Shown in pieces: positions 53,523 through 62,887 of a DNA stretch of 64,000 nucleotides (positions within the stretch are counted from its first letter, which is position 1; each line of letters starts with the position of its first letter). Origin of the DNA: Pseudothauera nasutitermitis (lineage in GTDB: Bacteria; Pseudomonadota; Gammaproteobacteria; Burkholderiales; Rhodocyclaceae); assembly GCF_004801295.1 (NCBI RefSeq), contig NZ_SSOC01000010.1, positions 46,180-110,179 of the forward strand, read 5' to 3'. Made by a program: the position numbers and the translations under genes. Below the pieces are notes generated by a model. That model was not told the origin of the DNA. It saw only the letters and a program-made list of their open reading frames with translations, and ran no database searches.

Positions 53523-54787
53523 AATTCTTCTCCAGCCAGGGTTTGCAGTTCGAACAGGGCCATGCGCGCTTCCACGCCGGCTTCCAGCGCGGCCAGGCGG
53601 CCTTCGCGCGCGCGCCGCCAGGCTTCCAGCACGGCGTCGAAATCGGCGCGTCCGGCAGCGTAGGCGGCGCGCGTGGCCTCGAAGGCGGCGTCGCGCTGCG
53701 GCAGCAGGGTGCGCGTGGTGAGCGTCTCGCGCTCGGCGGCGCCGCGCAGCGTGGCCACGGCGGCGCCCAGCGCGCCGCGCAGGCGGGCCTGTTCGGCGCC
53801 CAGGCGGGCTTCGGCGGCTTCACGCAGGTACGCGGCCTCGCGTTCGCGCGCCTGGCGCGGCGCGCGTTGCAGGGGGATGTTCACTTCCAGCATCAGATCC
53901 CAGCTTTCCGTGCCGCCGCGCGGACGGTTGTAGGTCAGCCCCACGCCGAAGTCGGGATAGCGTTCCAGCCGGGCGCGTTCGCGCTCGGCGGTGGCCGCGT
54001 CGATCTGGCGGGCCTGCGCGGCCAGGGCGGGATGCGTGGCGCTCAGGCGCTCGAACAGCGCAGCGTGGTCCACCCGCGCGGGCAGCGGCGGTGCTTCGCC
54101 GGGGGCGGCGAGTGCGGCGTCGGCGGGGCGGTCGAGCAGGCCGTTGAGCGCGGCGGAGGCGCCGGCCAGCTTTTGCTCCGCCAGCGTCAGGGCGATGCGC
54201 AGCTCGGTACGTTCGCCCTGGGCGCGCAGCACCGCCTGCTGGTCGCCCGCGCCGCTGCGGTAGCGCGCCAGCGCGGCGTCTTCCAGCGCTTCGGCGAGGT
54301 CGAGCTGCTCGCGGTACAGGGCCTGTTCGCGGTGCGCGGCCCAGTAGCGCAGCCAGGCGTTCTTCAGCGTGCCGGCCAGTTCGCGCCATTCGGCTTCCAC
54401 CGTGGCGCCGCGCGCGTCGGCGCGGGCCGTGGCGCTTTGCGCTTCCAGCGCGCGCTTGCCGGGCCAGGGCAGCATCTGCTCGATGCGGTAGCGCGTTTCG
54501 CCAACCTCGCCGGGCAGCGCGGAGAAACGCTCGCGGCCGTTCATGGCGTTGTTAACGTCCATCAGTTCGAGGGTGAAGCGCGGGTCGGGCAGGGCGCCTG
54601 CCGCCTGCGCGCCGGCCTGCGCGGCGGCGGCTTCGAGCCGTTCGGCGGCGAAGCCGGGGTGGTGTGCGCGGGCGTGGGCGAGCACGCCGGCCAGGTCGGT
54701 GCCGGGCGCGCTTTCCCGCGCCAGCGCGGGCCAGCCGGCAGCGAACAGGAGGGCCGCACACCACGGCACGAAAACACGGGGCGTCAT
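53519..54787 (-). CDS. cusC: Outer membrane efflux protein, TolC/CusC-like
   Basis: A 422-residue outer membrane channel: signal peptide 1-24 (ending ALARE), then two OEP repeats of long helices (LAGVLAHARAHHPGFAAERL and VDHALFERLSATHPALAAQA) with beta segments (ARFTLELMDVN, GVGLTYNRPRGGTESWDL). Unlike E. coli CusC there is no lipidation Cys. It completes the Cu/Ag efflux tripartite pump. Stop overlaps the cusB GTG. Confidence 0.9.
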   Translation of the reverse strand: MTPRVFVPWCAALLFAAGWPALARESAPGTDLAGVLAHARAHHPGFAAERLEAAAAQAGAQAAGALPDPRFTLELMDVNNAMNGRERFSALPGEVGETRYRIEQMLPWPGKRALEAQSATARADARGATVEAEWRELAGTLKNAWLRYWAAHREQALYREQLDLAEALEDAALARYRSGAGDQQAVLRAQGERTELRIALTLAEQKLAGASAALNGLLDRPADAALAAPGEAPPLPARVDHAALFERLSATHPALAAQARQIDAATAERERARLERYPDFGVGLTYNRPRGGTESWDLMLEVNIPLQRAPRQAREREAAYLREAAEARLGAEQARLRGALGAAVATLRGAAERETLTTRTLLPQRDAAFEATRAAYAAGRADFDAVLEAWRRAREGRLAALEAGVEARMALFELQTLAGEEL

Positions 54788-54797
54788 GGCGGTGCGC

Positions 54798-55133
54798 TCA
54801 GTTCGCCAGCTCGAAACCCTGCAGGATCAACTGCTCGCCTTGCGCTCCGGCCTCGAAGCGGATCTTGTCGCCGGCCTTGAGCGTGGACACGTCCACACCG
54901 GGCGCGGCCTGGAAGCGCATGGTCATCGGCCCCATGCCCAGCTGCGGGATCGGCCCGTGGGCAATGCTCACCGCGCCGGCGGCGGCATCGACGCGGCGCA
55001 CCGTGCCTTCGGCCAGGCTGTCGGCCTGTTCCGCCGCCGGGGTGCCATGGCCGCCGTGGCCGTGGTGCTGGGCGTGGGCGGCGAGCGGGACGAGCAGGGC
55101 GAGACTGAGCAGGGCGGGGGCGAAACGCTGCAT
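54798..55133 (-). CDS. cusF: CusF-like periplasmic copper-binding protein
   Basis: A 111-residue periplasmic metallochaperone. Signal peptide ends HAQ; His-rich QHHGHGGHG follows. The CusF fold is seen in SIAHGPIPQLGMGPMTMRF, with His and two Met as Cu(I)/Ag(I) ligands (the usual Trp in the W-P-x-M-T-M version is G-P-M-T-M here). It would hand copper to CusB. First gene of the minus-strand row next to the cop-type box. A second CusF-like domain is fused to CusB. Confidence 0.9.
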   Translation of the reverse strand: MQRFAPALLSLALLVPLAAHAQHHGHGGHGTPAAEQADSLAEGTVRRVDAAAGAVSIAHGPIPQLGMGPMTMRFQAAPGVDVSTLKAGDKIRFEAGAQGEQLILQGFELAN

Positions 55134-55205
55134 GGCGGACTCCTGGAGAATGAGCGGGAATGACGCACATCCTCGTCCCTGCCCGCCGACCGCAGCCTGA
55201 CGCGT

Positions 55206-55225
55206 GGATTACAAATCTGTAATCC
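55206..55225. promoter_or_regulatory. cop/cus-type palindromic box
   Basis: GGATTACAAATCTGTAATCC is a perfect 8-bp inverted repeat with a 4-base centre, very like known CusR/CopR boxes (ATTACAAA-type). It sits between divergent cusF and cusR, 73 bp from one start and 50 from the other, so one phosphorylated CusR dimer could activate both directions. TTGAC follows directly. Confidence 0.75.
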
Positions 55226-55275
55226 TTGACGGCGGGCAGGCGCGCGGCGGCGGCTTTGGCGCAGAATCGCCAACC

Positions 55276-55956
55276 ATGAAGATCCTCATCGTCGAAGACG
55301 AACCGAAGACCGGCGATTACCTGCACCAGGGCCTCAGCGAGGCGGGCTTCGTCACCGATCTCGCGCGCGACGGCACCGACGGCCTGCATGCGGCACTCGC
55401 CGAGTCCTACGATCTGCTGGTGCTCGACGTGATGCTGCCCGGTACCAATGGCTGGGACATCCTGCGCGCGCTACGCGCCGCCGGGCGCGACACGCCGGTG
55501 TTGTTCCTGACCGCACGCGACCAGGTGGAAGACCGCGTGCGCGGGCTGGAACTGGGCGCCGACGACTATCTGGTGAAGCCCTTCGCCTTCGCCGAGCTGC
55601 TGGCGCGTGTGCGCACGCTGCTGCGCCGCGGGCGCGCCAAGGAGCCGGGGTTGCTGCGCGTGGCGGATCTGGAACTCGACCCGCTGCGCCGCCGGGCCGT
55701 GCGCGGCGGGCGGCGCATTGACCTGACCGCCAAGGAATTCGCCCTGCTGGAACTGTTCATGCGCCGCCCCGGCGAGGTGTTGCCGCGTTCGCTGATCGCC
55801 TCGCAGGTGTGGGACATGAACTTCGACAGCGACACCAACGTGGTGGAAGTGGCGGTGCGCCGCCTGCGCGCGAAGATCGACGACGATTTCGAGCCCAAGC
55901 TGATCCGCACGCTGCGCGGCATGGGCTACGTGCTCGATGCCCCGGAGGCGGGATGA
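55276..55956 (+). CDS. cusR: Copper-responsive response regulator CusR/CopR-like
   Basis: A 226-residue OmpR/PhoB-type regulator: receiver with acidic pocket (VEDEPKTG), phospho-acceptor Asp51 in LLVLDVMLP, and winged-helix DNA-binding domain ([35 protein letters not shown]). The heavy-metal-responsive type is supported by the neighbours and by the cop-type box upstream. Overlaps cusS by ATGA. Confidence 0.92.
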   Translation: MKILIVEDEPKTGDYLHQGLSEAGFVTDLARDGTDGLHAALAESYDLLVLDVMLPGTNGWDILRALRAAGRDTPVLFLTARDQVEDRVRGLELGADDYLVKPFAFAELLARVRTLLRRGRAKEPGLLRVADLELDPLRRRAVRGGRRIDLTAKEFALLELFMRRPGEVLPRSLIASQVWDMNFDSDTNVVEVAVRRLRAKIDDDFEPKLIRTLRGMGYVLDAPEAG

Positions 55957-57377
55957 GCACGCGCGCGCCGCTGTCGCTCACCGCGCGCCTGGCCTGGCTG
56001 TTCGCGCTGGTGGCCGCCGGCCTGCTGCTGATCGTCGGCGTGGTGCTGGGGCGCGCGGTGGAGGCGCACTTCGACGAACTGGACCGCCACGATCTGTCCG
56101 CCAAGCTGGCGATGATCGGCAACCTGGTGGCCGGCACCGGCAATGAAGGCGCGCTGGCCGTTCTGCCGCGGCGCCTGCGCGACGCGCTGACCGGCCACGA
56201 CAACGTCGCCGTGCTGTTGCGCGATGCCGATGGCGAAGTGGTGTTCGCCGGGCGCGCCGAAGTGTTCGACGCGCTGCCCGCCACGCCCTTGGCGGGGGAC
56301 GTGCTGTGGACGGCGGACGGGCAGCACTACATCGGCCGCGAGCGTACCCTGCTGGCGCCGCTGGCCGAGCCGCTTCCGCTCAGCGCGCGGGTGGCGCTGG
56401 ACATCACCCACCATGCGCATTTCCTCGCCGAGGTGCGCGCGCGGCTGTGGGTGGGCATTTCGCTGGCCGCCGCGCTGGCAGCGCTGCTCGGCTGGCTGGC
56501 GGCGCGCCAGGGTTTGGCGCCGCTGGCGCGGGTGACCGCCACCGCGCGTCGGCTGTCCGCCGAGCGCCTGGGCGAACGCATCGCGGCGCAGGATGCGCCG
56601 GCCGAGGTGCGCGAACTGGCCGAAGCCTTCAACGGTATGCTGGACCGGCTGGAATCCTCCTTCCGCAGGCTTTCCGAGTTCTCCGCCGACCTGGCCCACG
56701 AGCTGCGCACGCCGGTGTCCAACCTGATGACCGAGACCCAGGTGGCGCTGGCGCGCGAGCGCGACGCGGCGGCCTACCGCGAGGTGCTGGCCTCCAACCT
56801 GGAAGAGTTCGACCGCCTGGCGCGCATGGTGGGCGACATGCTGTTCCTTGCCCAGGCCGACAACGGTCTGCTGCCGCGTCCGGCGGAAACCGTGGAACTG
56901 GCCGACGAGGCCGCCGCGCTGGCCGAGTTCTACGAAGCACTCGCCGAGGAGCGCGGCGTGCGTATCGAATGCGCCGGGCGTGCGGCGGTACGCGGCGACC
57001 GCCTGATGCTGCGCCGCGCGCTGTCCAATCTGCTGTCCAACGCGCTGCGCCACACCCCCGTCGGCGGCGTGCTGCGCATCGCCGTGCGCGCTGGCGCGCC
57101 TGGCGAAGTGGCGCTTTCCGTGACCAATCCCGGAGAACCGATTCCTCCGGAGCAACTCGAACGCATCTTCGAGCGTTTCCACCGCGCCGATCCGGCGCGC
57201 AGCCGTGGCGTGAGCGATGGCACCGGCCTGGGGCTGGCGATCACCCGTTCCATCGCCGAGGCGCATGGCGGCCGCGTCAGCGTGCGCTCGGCCGCCGGCG
57301 AGACCGCATTCACCCTGCATCTGCCCGCCAGCGGCGGGTCTTCCGAAGAATCCCCGACAGGAGGCAATCCACAATGA
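55953..57377 (+). CDS. cusS: Heavy-metal sensor histidine kinase CusS-like
   Basis: A 474-residue membrane kinase: TM1 ([17 protein letters not shown]), a periplasmic sensor of about 130 residues containing His residues (ITHHAHF just before TM2), TM2 ([15 protein letters not shown]), HAMP, HisKA with [15 protein letters not shown], and HATPase ([20 protein letters not shown]). Periplasmic Cu(I)/Ag(I) is the expected signal. Stop overlaps the DUF411 gene. Confidence 0.92.
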   Translation: MSTRAPLSLTARLAWLFALVAAGLLLIVGVVLGRAVEAHFDELDRHDLSAKLAMIGNLVAGTGNEGALAVLPRRLRDALTGHDNVAVLLRDADGEVVFAGRAEVFDALPATPLAGDVLWTADGQHYIGRERTLLAPLAEPLPLSARVALDITHHAHFLAEVRARLWVGISLAAALAALLGWLAARQGLAPLARVTATARRLSAERLGERIAAQDAPAEVRELAEAFNGMLDRLESSFRRLSEFSADLAHELRTPVSNLMTETQVALARERDAAAYREVLASNLEEFDRLARMVGDMLFLAQADNGLLPRPAETVELADEAAALAEFYEALAEERGVRIECAGRAAVRGDRLMLRRALSNLLSNALRHTPVGGVLRIAVRAGAPGEVALSVTNPGEPIPPEQLERIFERFHRADPARSRGVSDGTGLGLAITRSIAEAHGGRVSVRSAAGETAFTLHLPASGGSSEESPTGGNPQ

Positions 57378-57832
57378 AATCCACTTTTTCGACCCTGCGC
57401 GCCACGCTGGCCGGCGCGGCCCTGGCCCTGTGCGTGGCCGCTCCGGCGCTGGCCGCCGGGGAGGACGTGGTGATGTACAAGGACCCCAACTGCGGCTGTT
57501 GCGGCGCCTGGGCAGAGCACATGCGCGAGCATGGCTTCAGCGTGAAGGAAATCGCCACCCGCGAGATGGCCGAGGTGAAGCAGAAGGCCGGCGTGCCGCG
57601 TACGCTGGGTTCCTGCCACACCGCCAAGGTGGGCGGCTACATCGTCGAAGGGCACGTGCCGGCTGCCGACGTGCGCCGTCTGCTGGCCGAGAAGCCGGCT
57701 GGCATGGTGGGTATTTCCGCGCCCGGCATGCCGCTCGGCTCACCGGGCATGGAAGGGCCGTACCCGGCCGAGAATTACGAGGTGGTGAGTTTCGACCGCG
57801 CCGGCAAGAGCACGGTGTTCGCCCGCCACTGA
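57374..57832 (+). CDS. DUF411 metal-binding protein
   Basis: A 152-residue periplasmic protein. Signal peptide ends LAAGE. The DUF411 core has a thioredoxin-like fold with the motif DPNCGCCGAW (Cys40, Cys42, Cys43), LGSCHTAKVGGYIVEGHVPA and conserved Met residues at the end (GMPLGSPGME). DUF411 proteins are often found in copper clusters and probably bind Cu(I). It ends the cusRS transcript. Confidence 0.92.
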   Translation: MKSTFSTLRATLAGAALALCVAAPALAAGEDVVMYKDPNCGCCGAWAEHMREHGFSVKEIATREMAEVKQKAGVPRTLGSCHTAKVGGYIVEGHVPAADVRRLLAEKPAGMVGISAPGMPLGSPGMEGPYPAENYEVVSFDRAGKSTVFARH

Positions 57833-57851
57833 GCGGGTGAAGGGCGCGCGT

Positions 57852-58217
57852 TCAGTCCGAGATCAGCGCGGAAAACTCGCGTTGCAGCAACGCGGCGTCG
57901 CCGAGGTTGAGTTCGAGCAGGCGGCGCAGGTGGGTGATGCTGTCCAGGTCGATCTCGCGGGAGGTCAGGCCGATGCGCCCGGCCTCCCGGTGCGCCACCT
58001 CGCCTTCCATGCGCACCACGGCCTCTTCGCCGTCCAGGCGCAGTTCGAGCAGGCAACGCTCGCCCAGCGCGGCGTCGAAGGCATCGAGCGGACGCAGCAG
58101 GGCGCCCTTGAGGGAGAGGTCGAGCACCTCGCAGGCCGTCTCGCGGTTGCCGATCGACAGCGTGGCGCCGCTGTGGAAACGGATGCGGGAGAAGCGGCGC
58201 TGTTCCGGCGTGTTCAT
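57852..58217 (-). CDS. PilZ-domain protein (c-di-GMP binding)
   Basis: A 121-residue single PilZ domain: RRFSRIRFHSG (RxxxR) and DLSLKGALL (D/NxSxxG) give the c-di-GMP binding motifs, followed by the barrel (RLDGEEAVVRMEGEVAHREAG). It is divergent from the type I secretion genes; c-di-GMP controls adhesin retention in the Lap system, so a link is plausible but not shown. Start ATG 58217. Confidence 0.9.
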   Translation of the reverse strand: MNTPEQRRFSRIRFHSGATLSIGNRETACEVLDLSLKGALLRPLDAFDAALGERCLLELRLDGEEAVVRMEGEVAHREAGRIGLTSREIDLDSITHLRRLLELNLGDAALLQREFSALISD

Positions 58218-58432
58218 GGGGGGCTCCGCTGGATTGGCCGCGCCACCGGTGAATGCGGCAGCGACCGTGGTTGGGGTAAAAAAGAATTCTGGTCTCCCGG
58301 GGCGGCCACCGCAAGCACCGGAGGCAGCCATGCACGTGCAAAAATCCGCAAACTGAGTCGGGTTTCTCTTGGCGTATGTCCAGCGCGTGCGCAGAATGGC
58401 CAACCATGCGCATGATGACAATTTGAAACAAC

Positions 58433-60622
58433 GTGGCCGAAGCGAATAACCCGGCTGGCCCCTCTCCTGCCGCCCGTCAGGCCGCGCCAGGCGGTTCCGT
58501 GCCGCATCGGCAGGATCTGCTCGACTGCCTGATTCTGGTGACGCGCGCGCACGGCGGCGTGCTGACCCGGGAAAGCGCGCTGGCCGGCCTGCCGGTGGAT
58601 GCCGCCGGGTTGACACCTTCGCTGTTCGGCCGCGCCGCACAGCGCGCCGGCATGACCAGCCAGGTGGTGGTGCAGCCGCTGGATGCGCTCAACGATGCCT
58701 TGTTCCCCGCCATCCTGCTGCTGCAGGGCGAACGCGCCTGCGTGCTCGCCGGCCGCGACGCGGAACGCGGCGTGCTGCGCGTGGTGTTCCCCGAACTCGG
58801 CGAGGCCGAGGTCGAACTGCCGCAGGCCGAACTGGCCGGGCGCTATACCGGCCGCGCCATCTATCTGCGCCCGCGCTTCCGCTTCGATGCGCGCAGCCCG
58901 CTGGTGCGCCCGCCGCGCGGCGAGCACTGGTTCTGGGGGGTGATCGCGGAAAACCGCGCGCTCTACCGCGACGTGCTGACCGCCGCGCTGCTGATCAACC
59001 TGTTCGCGCTGGCCATGCCGCTGTTCGTCATGAACGTGTATGACCGCGTGGTGCCCAACAACGCCACCGACACGCTGTGGGTGCTGGCCGCCGGGGTGTT
59101 GCTGCTGCTGGCCGGCGATCTGGTGCTGCGCACGATGCGCGGGCATTTCGTCGATCTGGCCGGCAGCCGGGTGGATGTGAAGCTCTCCGCGCACATCATG
59201 TCGCGCGTGCTCGGCCTGCGCATGGAAGCGCGTCCGGCCTCGGCCGGCTCGTTCGCTGCCAACCTGCGTGCCTTCGAGTCGGTGCGCGACTTCATCAGTT
59301 CGGCCACCGTGGTGGCCTTCATCGACGTGCCCTTCGCCGCGCTGTTCCTGGTGGTCATCGCGTGGATCGCCTGGCCGCTGGTGCTGCCCTTCCTGGTCGG
59401 CGTGGCGGCCCTGCTGCTGTATGCCATGGCGGTGCAGGGCAAGATGCACGAACTCTCGGAAACCACCTACCGCGCCGGCGCGCAGCGCAACGCCACGCTG
59501 ATCGAGGGGCTGGTGGGCATGGAAACGGTGAAGGCGCTCGGCGCCGAGGCGCCCATCCAGCGCAAGTGGGAGCGCAGCGCCGCGCTGCTTGCCCGCGTCG
59601 GCGCCCAGTTGCGCCTGCTGTCGGCATCCGCCACCAACGGGGCGATGTGGGTGCAGCAGACGGTGAGCGTGGTGGTGATCGTCATCGGCGTGTATCTGAT
59701 CGGCGAGGGGGAACTGTCGATGGGCGGGCTGATCGCCTGCTACATGCTGTCCTCGCGCGCGATGGCGCCCATCGGCCAGGTGGCCGGCCTGCTGGTGCAG
59801 TACCACGGCGCAGCGACCGCGCTGAGTTCGCTGGACGAACTGATGAAGCAGCCGGTGGAGCGCCCCGACGGCGGCACCTTCATCAGCCGGCCCAGCTTCC
59901 GCGGTGCCATCGAGTTCCGTGACGTGAGCTTCTCCTACCCCGGGCAGGAAACCCAGGCGCTGCGCAATGTCTCGCTGCGCATCCAGCCGGGCGAGCGGCT
60001 GGCCATCCTGGGGCGCGTGGGTTCCGGCAAGACCACACTGGAAAAGCTGATCCTGGGCCTGTACCAGCCCACCGGCGGCTCGGTGCTGATCGACGGCGCC
60101 GACGCGCGCCAGCTGGACCCCGCCGAACTGCGCCGCAGCATCGGCTACGTGGCGCAGGACGTGACGCTGTTCTACGGCACGCTGCGCGAGAACATCGCCA
60201 TGGCGGCGCCGCTGGCCGACGACGCGGCGGTGCTGCGCGCGGCGGAAACGGCAGGCATCCTCGACTTCGTGAACAACCACCCGCAGGGCTTCGACATGCT
60301 GGTGGGCGAGCGCGGCGAATCGCTCTCCGGCGGCCAGCGCCAGGGCGTGGCGATCGCCCGCGCGCTGATCAACGATCCGCCGATGCTGGTGCTCGACGAG
60401 CCGACCTCGTCCATGGACCACTCTTCCGAGGAAGACATCAAGCGCCGCCTGGGCGAGTACGCGCGCGGGCGCACGCTGATCGTGGTGACCCACCGCACCT
60501 CGCTGCTCGATCTGGTCGACCGCATCGTGGTCATCGACGGCGGGCGCGTGGTGGCCGACGGGCCCAAGGCGCAGGTGGTCGAGGCGCTGCGCCAGGGCCG
60601 CATCGGGAGGGCCGGCGCATGA
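58433..60622 (+). CDS. lapB: Type I secretion ABC transporter, LapB-like
   Basis: A 729-residue inner-membrane ABC exporter. The N-terminal 140 residues are a peptidase-C39-like domain lacking the catalytic Cys (LDCLILVTRAHGG, a C39-like domain); six TM helices; ATPase with GRVGSGKTT (527-535), LSGGQRQGVAIARAL and MLVLDEPTSSMD. It powers secretion of the giant adhesin encoded downstream. GTG 58433 is the only start after an in-frame stop seven bases upstream. Gene overlaps the membrane fusion gene by ATGA. Confidence 0.93.
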   Translation: MAEANNPAGPSPAARQAAPGGSVPHRQDLLDCLILVTRAHGGVLTRESALAGLPVDAAGLTPSLFGRAAQRAGMTSQVVVQPLDALNDALFPAILLLQGERACVLAGRDAERGVLRVVFPELGEAEVELPQAELAGRYTGRAIYLRPRFRFDARSPLVRPPRGEHWFWGVIAENRALYRDVLTAALLINLFALAMPLFVMNVYDRVVPNNATDTLWVLAAGVLLLLAGDLVLRTMRGHFVDLAGSRVDVKLSAHIMSRVLGLRMEARPASAGSFAANLRAFESVRDFISSATVVAFIDVPFAALFLVVIAWIAWPLVLPFLVGVAALLLYAMAVQGKMHELSETTYRAGAQRNATLIEGLVGMETVKALGAEAPIQRKWERSAALLARVGAQLRLLSASATNGAMWVQQTVSVVVIVIGVYLIGEGELSMGGLIACYMLSSRAMAPIGQVAGLLVQYHGAATALSSLDELMKQPVERPDGGTFISRPSFRGAIEFRDVSFSYPGQETQALRNVSLRIQPGERLAILGRVGSGKTTLEKLILGLYQPTGGSVLIDGADARQLDPAELRRSIGYVAQDVTLFYGTLRENIAMAAPLADDAAVLRAAETAGILDFVNNHPQGFDMLVGERGESLSGGQRQGVAIARALINDPPMLVLDEPTSSMDHSSEEDIKRRLGEYARGRTLIVVTHRTSLLDLVDRIVVIDGGRVVADGPKAQVVEALRQGRIGRAGA

Positions 60623-62046
60623 GCAACGCCACGCGCGAATCGTCCCAGCAGCGTCTGTTCGAAAGCATCGGGCACGGCAGCGAACGCCTGTCGGGTACCG
60701 CCCGGCCGCTCATCGAACGCATCTTCGGCCGCATCCTGCCGCCGCGCGGCGACAGCCTGGACTGGGCCGGCGATGCCGACTGGGCGCGCCTGCAACAGGA
60801 ACCGCTGCGCGCCCGCGCGCTGCTGCGCGTGGCCCTGGTGGTGATCGCGCTGCTGGTGGTGTGGGCCGCGCTGGCACAGGTGGACGAGGTGACCCGCGGC
60901 GACGGGCGGGTGATTCCGTCCTCGCAGCTGCAGGTGGTGCAGTCGGTGGATGGCGGCGTGGTGGAGGAAATGCTGGTGCGCGAGGGCCAGCAGGTGGCCG
61001 CCGGCGAACTGCTGCTGCGCATCGATCCGACCCGCTTCGTGTCCTCCCTGCTGGAGAACCGCGCCCAGTACCTCGCCCTGCTGGCCAAGCGCGCGCGCCT
61101 GGACGCGCTGACCCAGGACACCGAATTCGTCGTGCCTGAGGAAGTGCTGCGCGACGCGCCGGAGATCGGCGAGCACGAGCGCCGCCTGTATCTGTCCAGC
61201 CGCGAGGGTCTGGCGGCGCAGCTGTCCATCGCGCGCGACCAGCTCAACCAGCGCCGCCAGGAACTCAACGAAGCGCGCTCGCGCCGCGAGCAATCCGGGC
61301 AGGCCTTCGAACTGGTCACCCAGGAACTGGCGGTGACCCGCCCGCTGATCCAGTCCGGCGCGGTCTCCGAGGTCGAGCTGCTGCGCCTGGAGCGCGAAGT
61401 GGCCCGCCTGCGTGGCGAGCGCGACCAGGCCGGCGCGCAGATTTCCCGCGTGCAGGCGGCCATCGCCGAGGCCACCGGCAAGATCCAGGAAGTCGAACTG
61501 AGCATGCGCAACCAGCTGCGCAGCGAGCTTTCCGACACCATGGGCAAGCTTTCCAGCCTCTCGCAAGGCAGCCGTGCGCTGGAAGACCGCGTGCGCCACG
61601 CCGAGGTGCGCGCCCCGGTGCGCGGCACGGTGTCGCGCCTGCTGGTCAACACCGTGGGTGCGGTGGTGCAGCCGGGCAAGGAAGTGGTGGAGATCGTGCC
61701 GCTGGACGACGCGCTGATCCTCGAAGCCAAGGTACTGCCCAAGGACATCGCCTTCCTGCGCCCCGGCCAGGAGGCCATGGTCAAGTTCACCGCCTACGAT
61801 TTCGCCATCTACGGCGGGCTCACCGCCACCGTCGAACACATCGGCGCGGACACGGTGACCGACGACAAGGGCAACGCCTTCTACGTGGTGCGCGTGCGCA
61901 CGCGCGAATCCAGTCTGGGCGAAGGCTTGCCGATCATTCCGGGCATGGTCGCCCAGGTGGACATCCTCACCGGCAAGAAGACCATCCTCTCCTATCTGCT
62001 GAAGCCCGTGCTGCGGGCCAAGGCCAATGCGATGACCGAACGATGA
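60619..62046 (+). CDS. lapC: Type I secretion membrane fusion protein, LapC/HlyD-like
   Basis: A 475-residue periplasmic adaptor anchored by a TM (LRVALVVIALLVVWAALAQ) with a barrel-sandwich part (GDGRVIPSSQLQVVQSVDGG), long coiled coils (QLNQRRQELNEARSRREQS and ERDQAGAQISRVQAAIAEA), and the HlyD family end (VRAPVRGTVSRLLVNTVGAV, AQVDILTGKKTILSYLLKP). It links LapB to an outer membrane channel of the TolC/LapE type, which is not in the window. Confidence 0.94.
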   Translation: MSNATRESSQQRLFESIGHGSERLSGTARPLIERIFGRILPPRGDSLDWAGDADWARLQQEPLRARALLRVALVVIALLVVWAALAQVDEVTRGDGRVIPSSQLQVVQSVDGGVVEEMLVREGQQVAAGELLLRIDPTRFVSSLLENRAQYLALLAKRARLDALTQDTEFVVPEEVLRDAPEIGEHERRLYLSSREGLAAQLSIARDQLNQRRQELNEARSRREQSGQAFELVTQELAVTRPLIQSGAVSEVELLRLEREVARLRGERDQAGAQISRVQAAIAEATGKIQEVELSMRNQLRSELSDTMGKLSSLSQGSRALEDRVRHAEVRAPVRGTVSRLLVNTVGAVVQPGKEVVEIVPLDDALILEAKVLPKDIAFLRPGQEAMVKFTAYDFAIYGGLTATVEHIGADTVTDDKGNAFYVVRVRTRESSLGEGLPIIPGMVAQVDILTGKKTILSYLLKPVLRAKANAMTER

Positions 62047-62639
62047 GCCGACACTTCTTCATCGCGCCGGCCGGCGTCGTTTCCCCGCGCTGGACCGAGG
62101 CCTTCCCGGAAGCCGTCCTGCTTGCCGATCCCGCCCGGCTGCCCGCACTGGGGCCGGCGGATGTCGTCTGGCTGAGCAGTGCCCTGGCTGACTGGAGCGC
62201 GCGCCTGCACGACCTGAGCCTTGACGGCGGCGGCGCGCGCATCGTCGTGCTGTCGGCGCAGCCCGCACAGCAAGAGGCACTGCTCGCCCTCGACGGCGGT
62301 GCGCTGGGCTATTGCCATGTGCTGTCGACCGCGACCCTGCTGCGCGAAGTGGCGGTCGTGGTCGGGCATGGCGGGCTGTGGATCGGTCCGGAACTGATGG
62401 CGCGGGTCATCGGCGCACTGCGCCAGGCACCGGCGCAGCGCCAGGCCGCCGGCGTGCTCGATCTGTTGTCGCCGCGCGAGCGCGAAGTCGCGGAAGCCGT
62501 CTCCGCCGGGCACAGCAACAAGGAAGTCGCCCGCCTGCTCGGCATCACCGAGCGCACGGTGAAGGCCCATCTGGGCGCCGTGTTCGAAAAGCTCGGCGTG
62601 CGCGACCGCCTGCAGCTCGCCCTGCGCGTCGGCGCCTGA
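62043..62639 (+). CDS. LuxR-family regulator with degenerate receiver-like N-terminus
   Basis: A 198-residue protein with a C-terminal LuxR/NarL HTH (LSPREREVAEAVSAGHSNKE, VARLLGITERTVKAHLGAV). The N-terminal part has a receiver-like layout, but the acid pocket and phospho-Asp are missing: DVVWLSS stands where D-V-V-L-L-D would be, and the usual Lys is replaced around LGYCHVLS. It is therefore an atypical, non-phosphorylated regulator. Overlaps lapC by four bases and precedes the adhesin gene, so may tune adhesin expression. Confidence 0.85.
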   Translation: MSRHFFIAPAGVVSPRWTEAFPEAVLLADPARLPALGPADVVWLSSALADWSARLHDLSLDGGGARIVVLSAQPAQQEALLALDGGALGYCHVLSTATLLREVAVVVGHGGLWIGPELMARVIGALRQAPAQRQAAGVLDLLSPREREVAEAVSAGHSNKEVARLLGITERTVKAHLGAVFEKLGVRDRLQLALRVGA

Positions 62640-62808
62640 ACGCCCCTGTCCTTGCCTGCGCCGCCGCGCCTTCGGTGGAATGTTCTGCAAGCGGCTGTGG
62701 ACTCCATGAAAGGATCACGGGCAGGCGCTGGGCCCGTGTGTCCGGGAGGCACGGATTGTTAAATTTCCCACAGCTTGTCCACTGGTCCAATGTGTCTGCG
62801 CGGACGGT

Positions 62809-62825
62809 GTCGCTAGGCTAGCGAC
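62809..62825. promoter_or_regulatory. 17-bp palindrome in the adhesin upstream region
   Basis: GTCGCTAG-G-CTAGCGAC is a perfect 8-bp inverted repeat with a one-base centre, 63 bp before the adhesin start. It may be an operator, for example for the LuxR-type protein of the preceding gene. No promoter elements were assigned with confidence in the 248-bp spacer, although TTGTCC-type and TCCAATGTG sequences occur. Confidence 0.45.
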
Positions 62826-62887
62826 CATCATGTATTCCGTCGCCCGGACGCAGTGCTCCGGGTGCCAAGACCGCACAGGAGATCACC

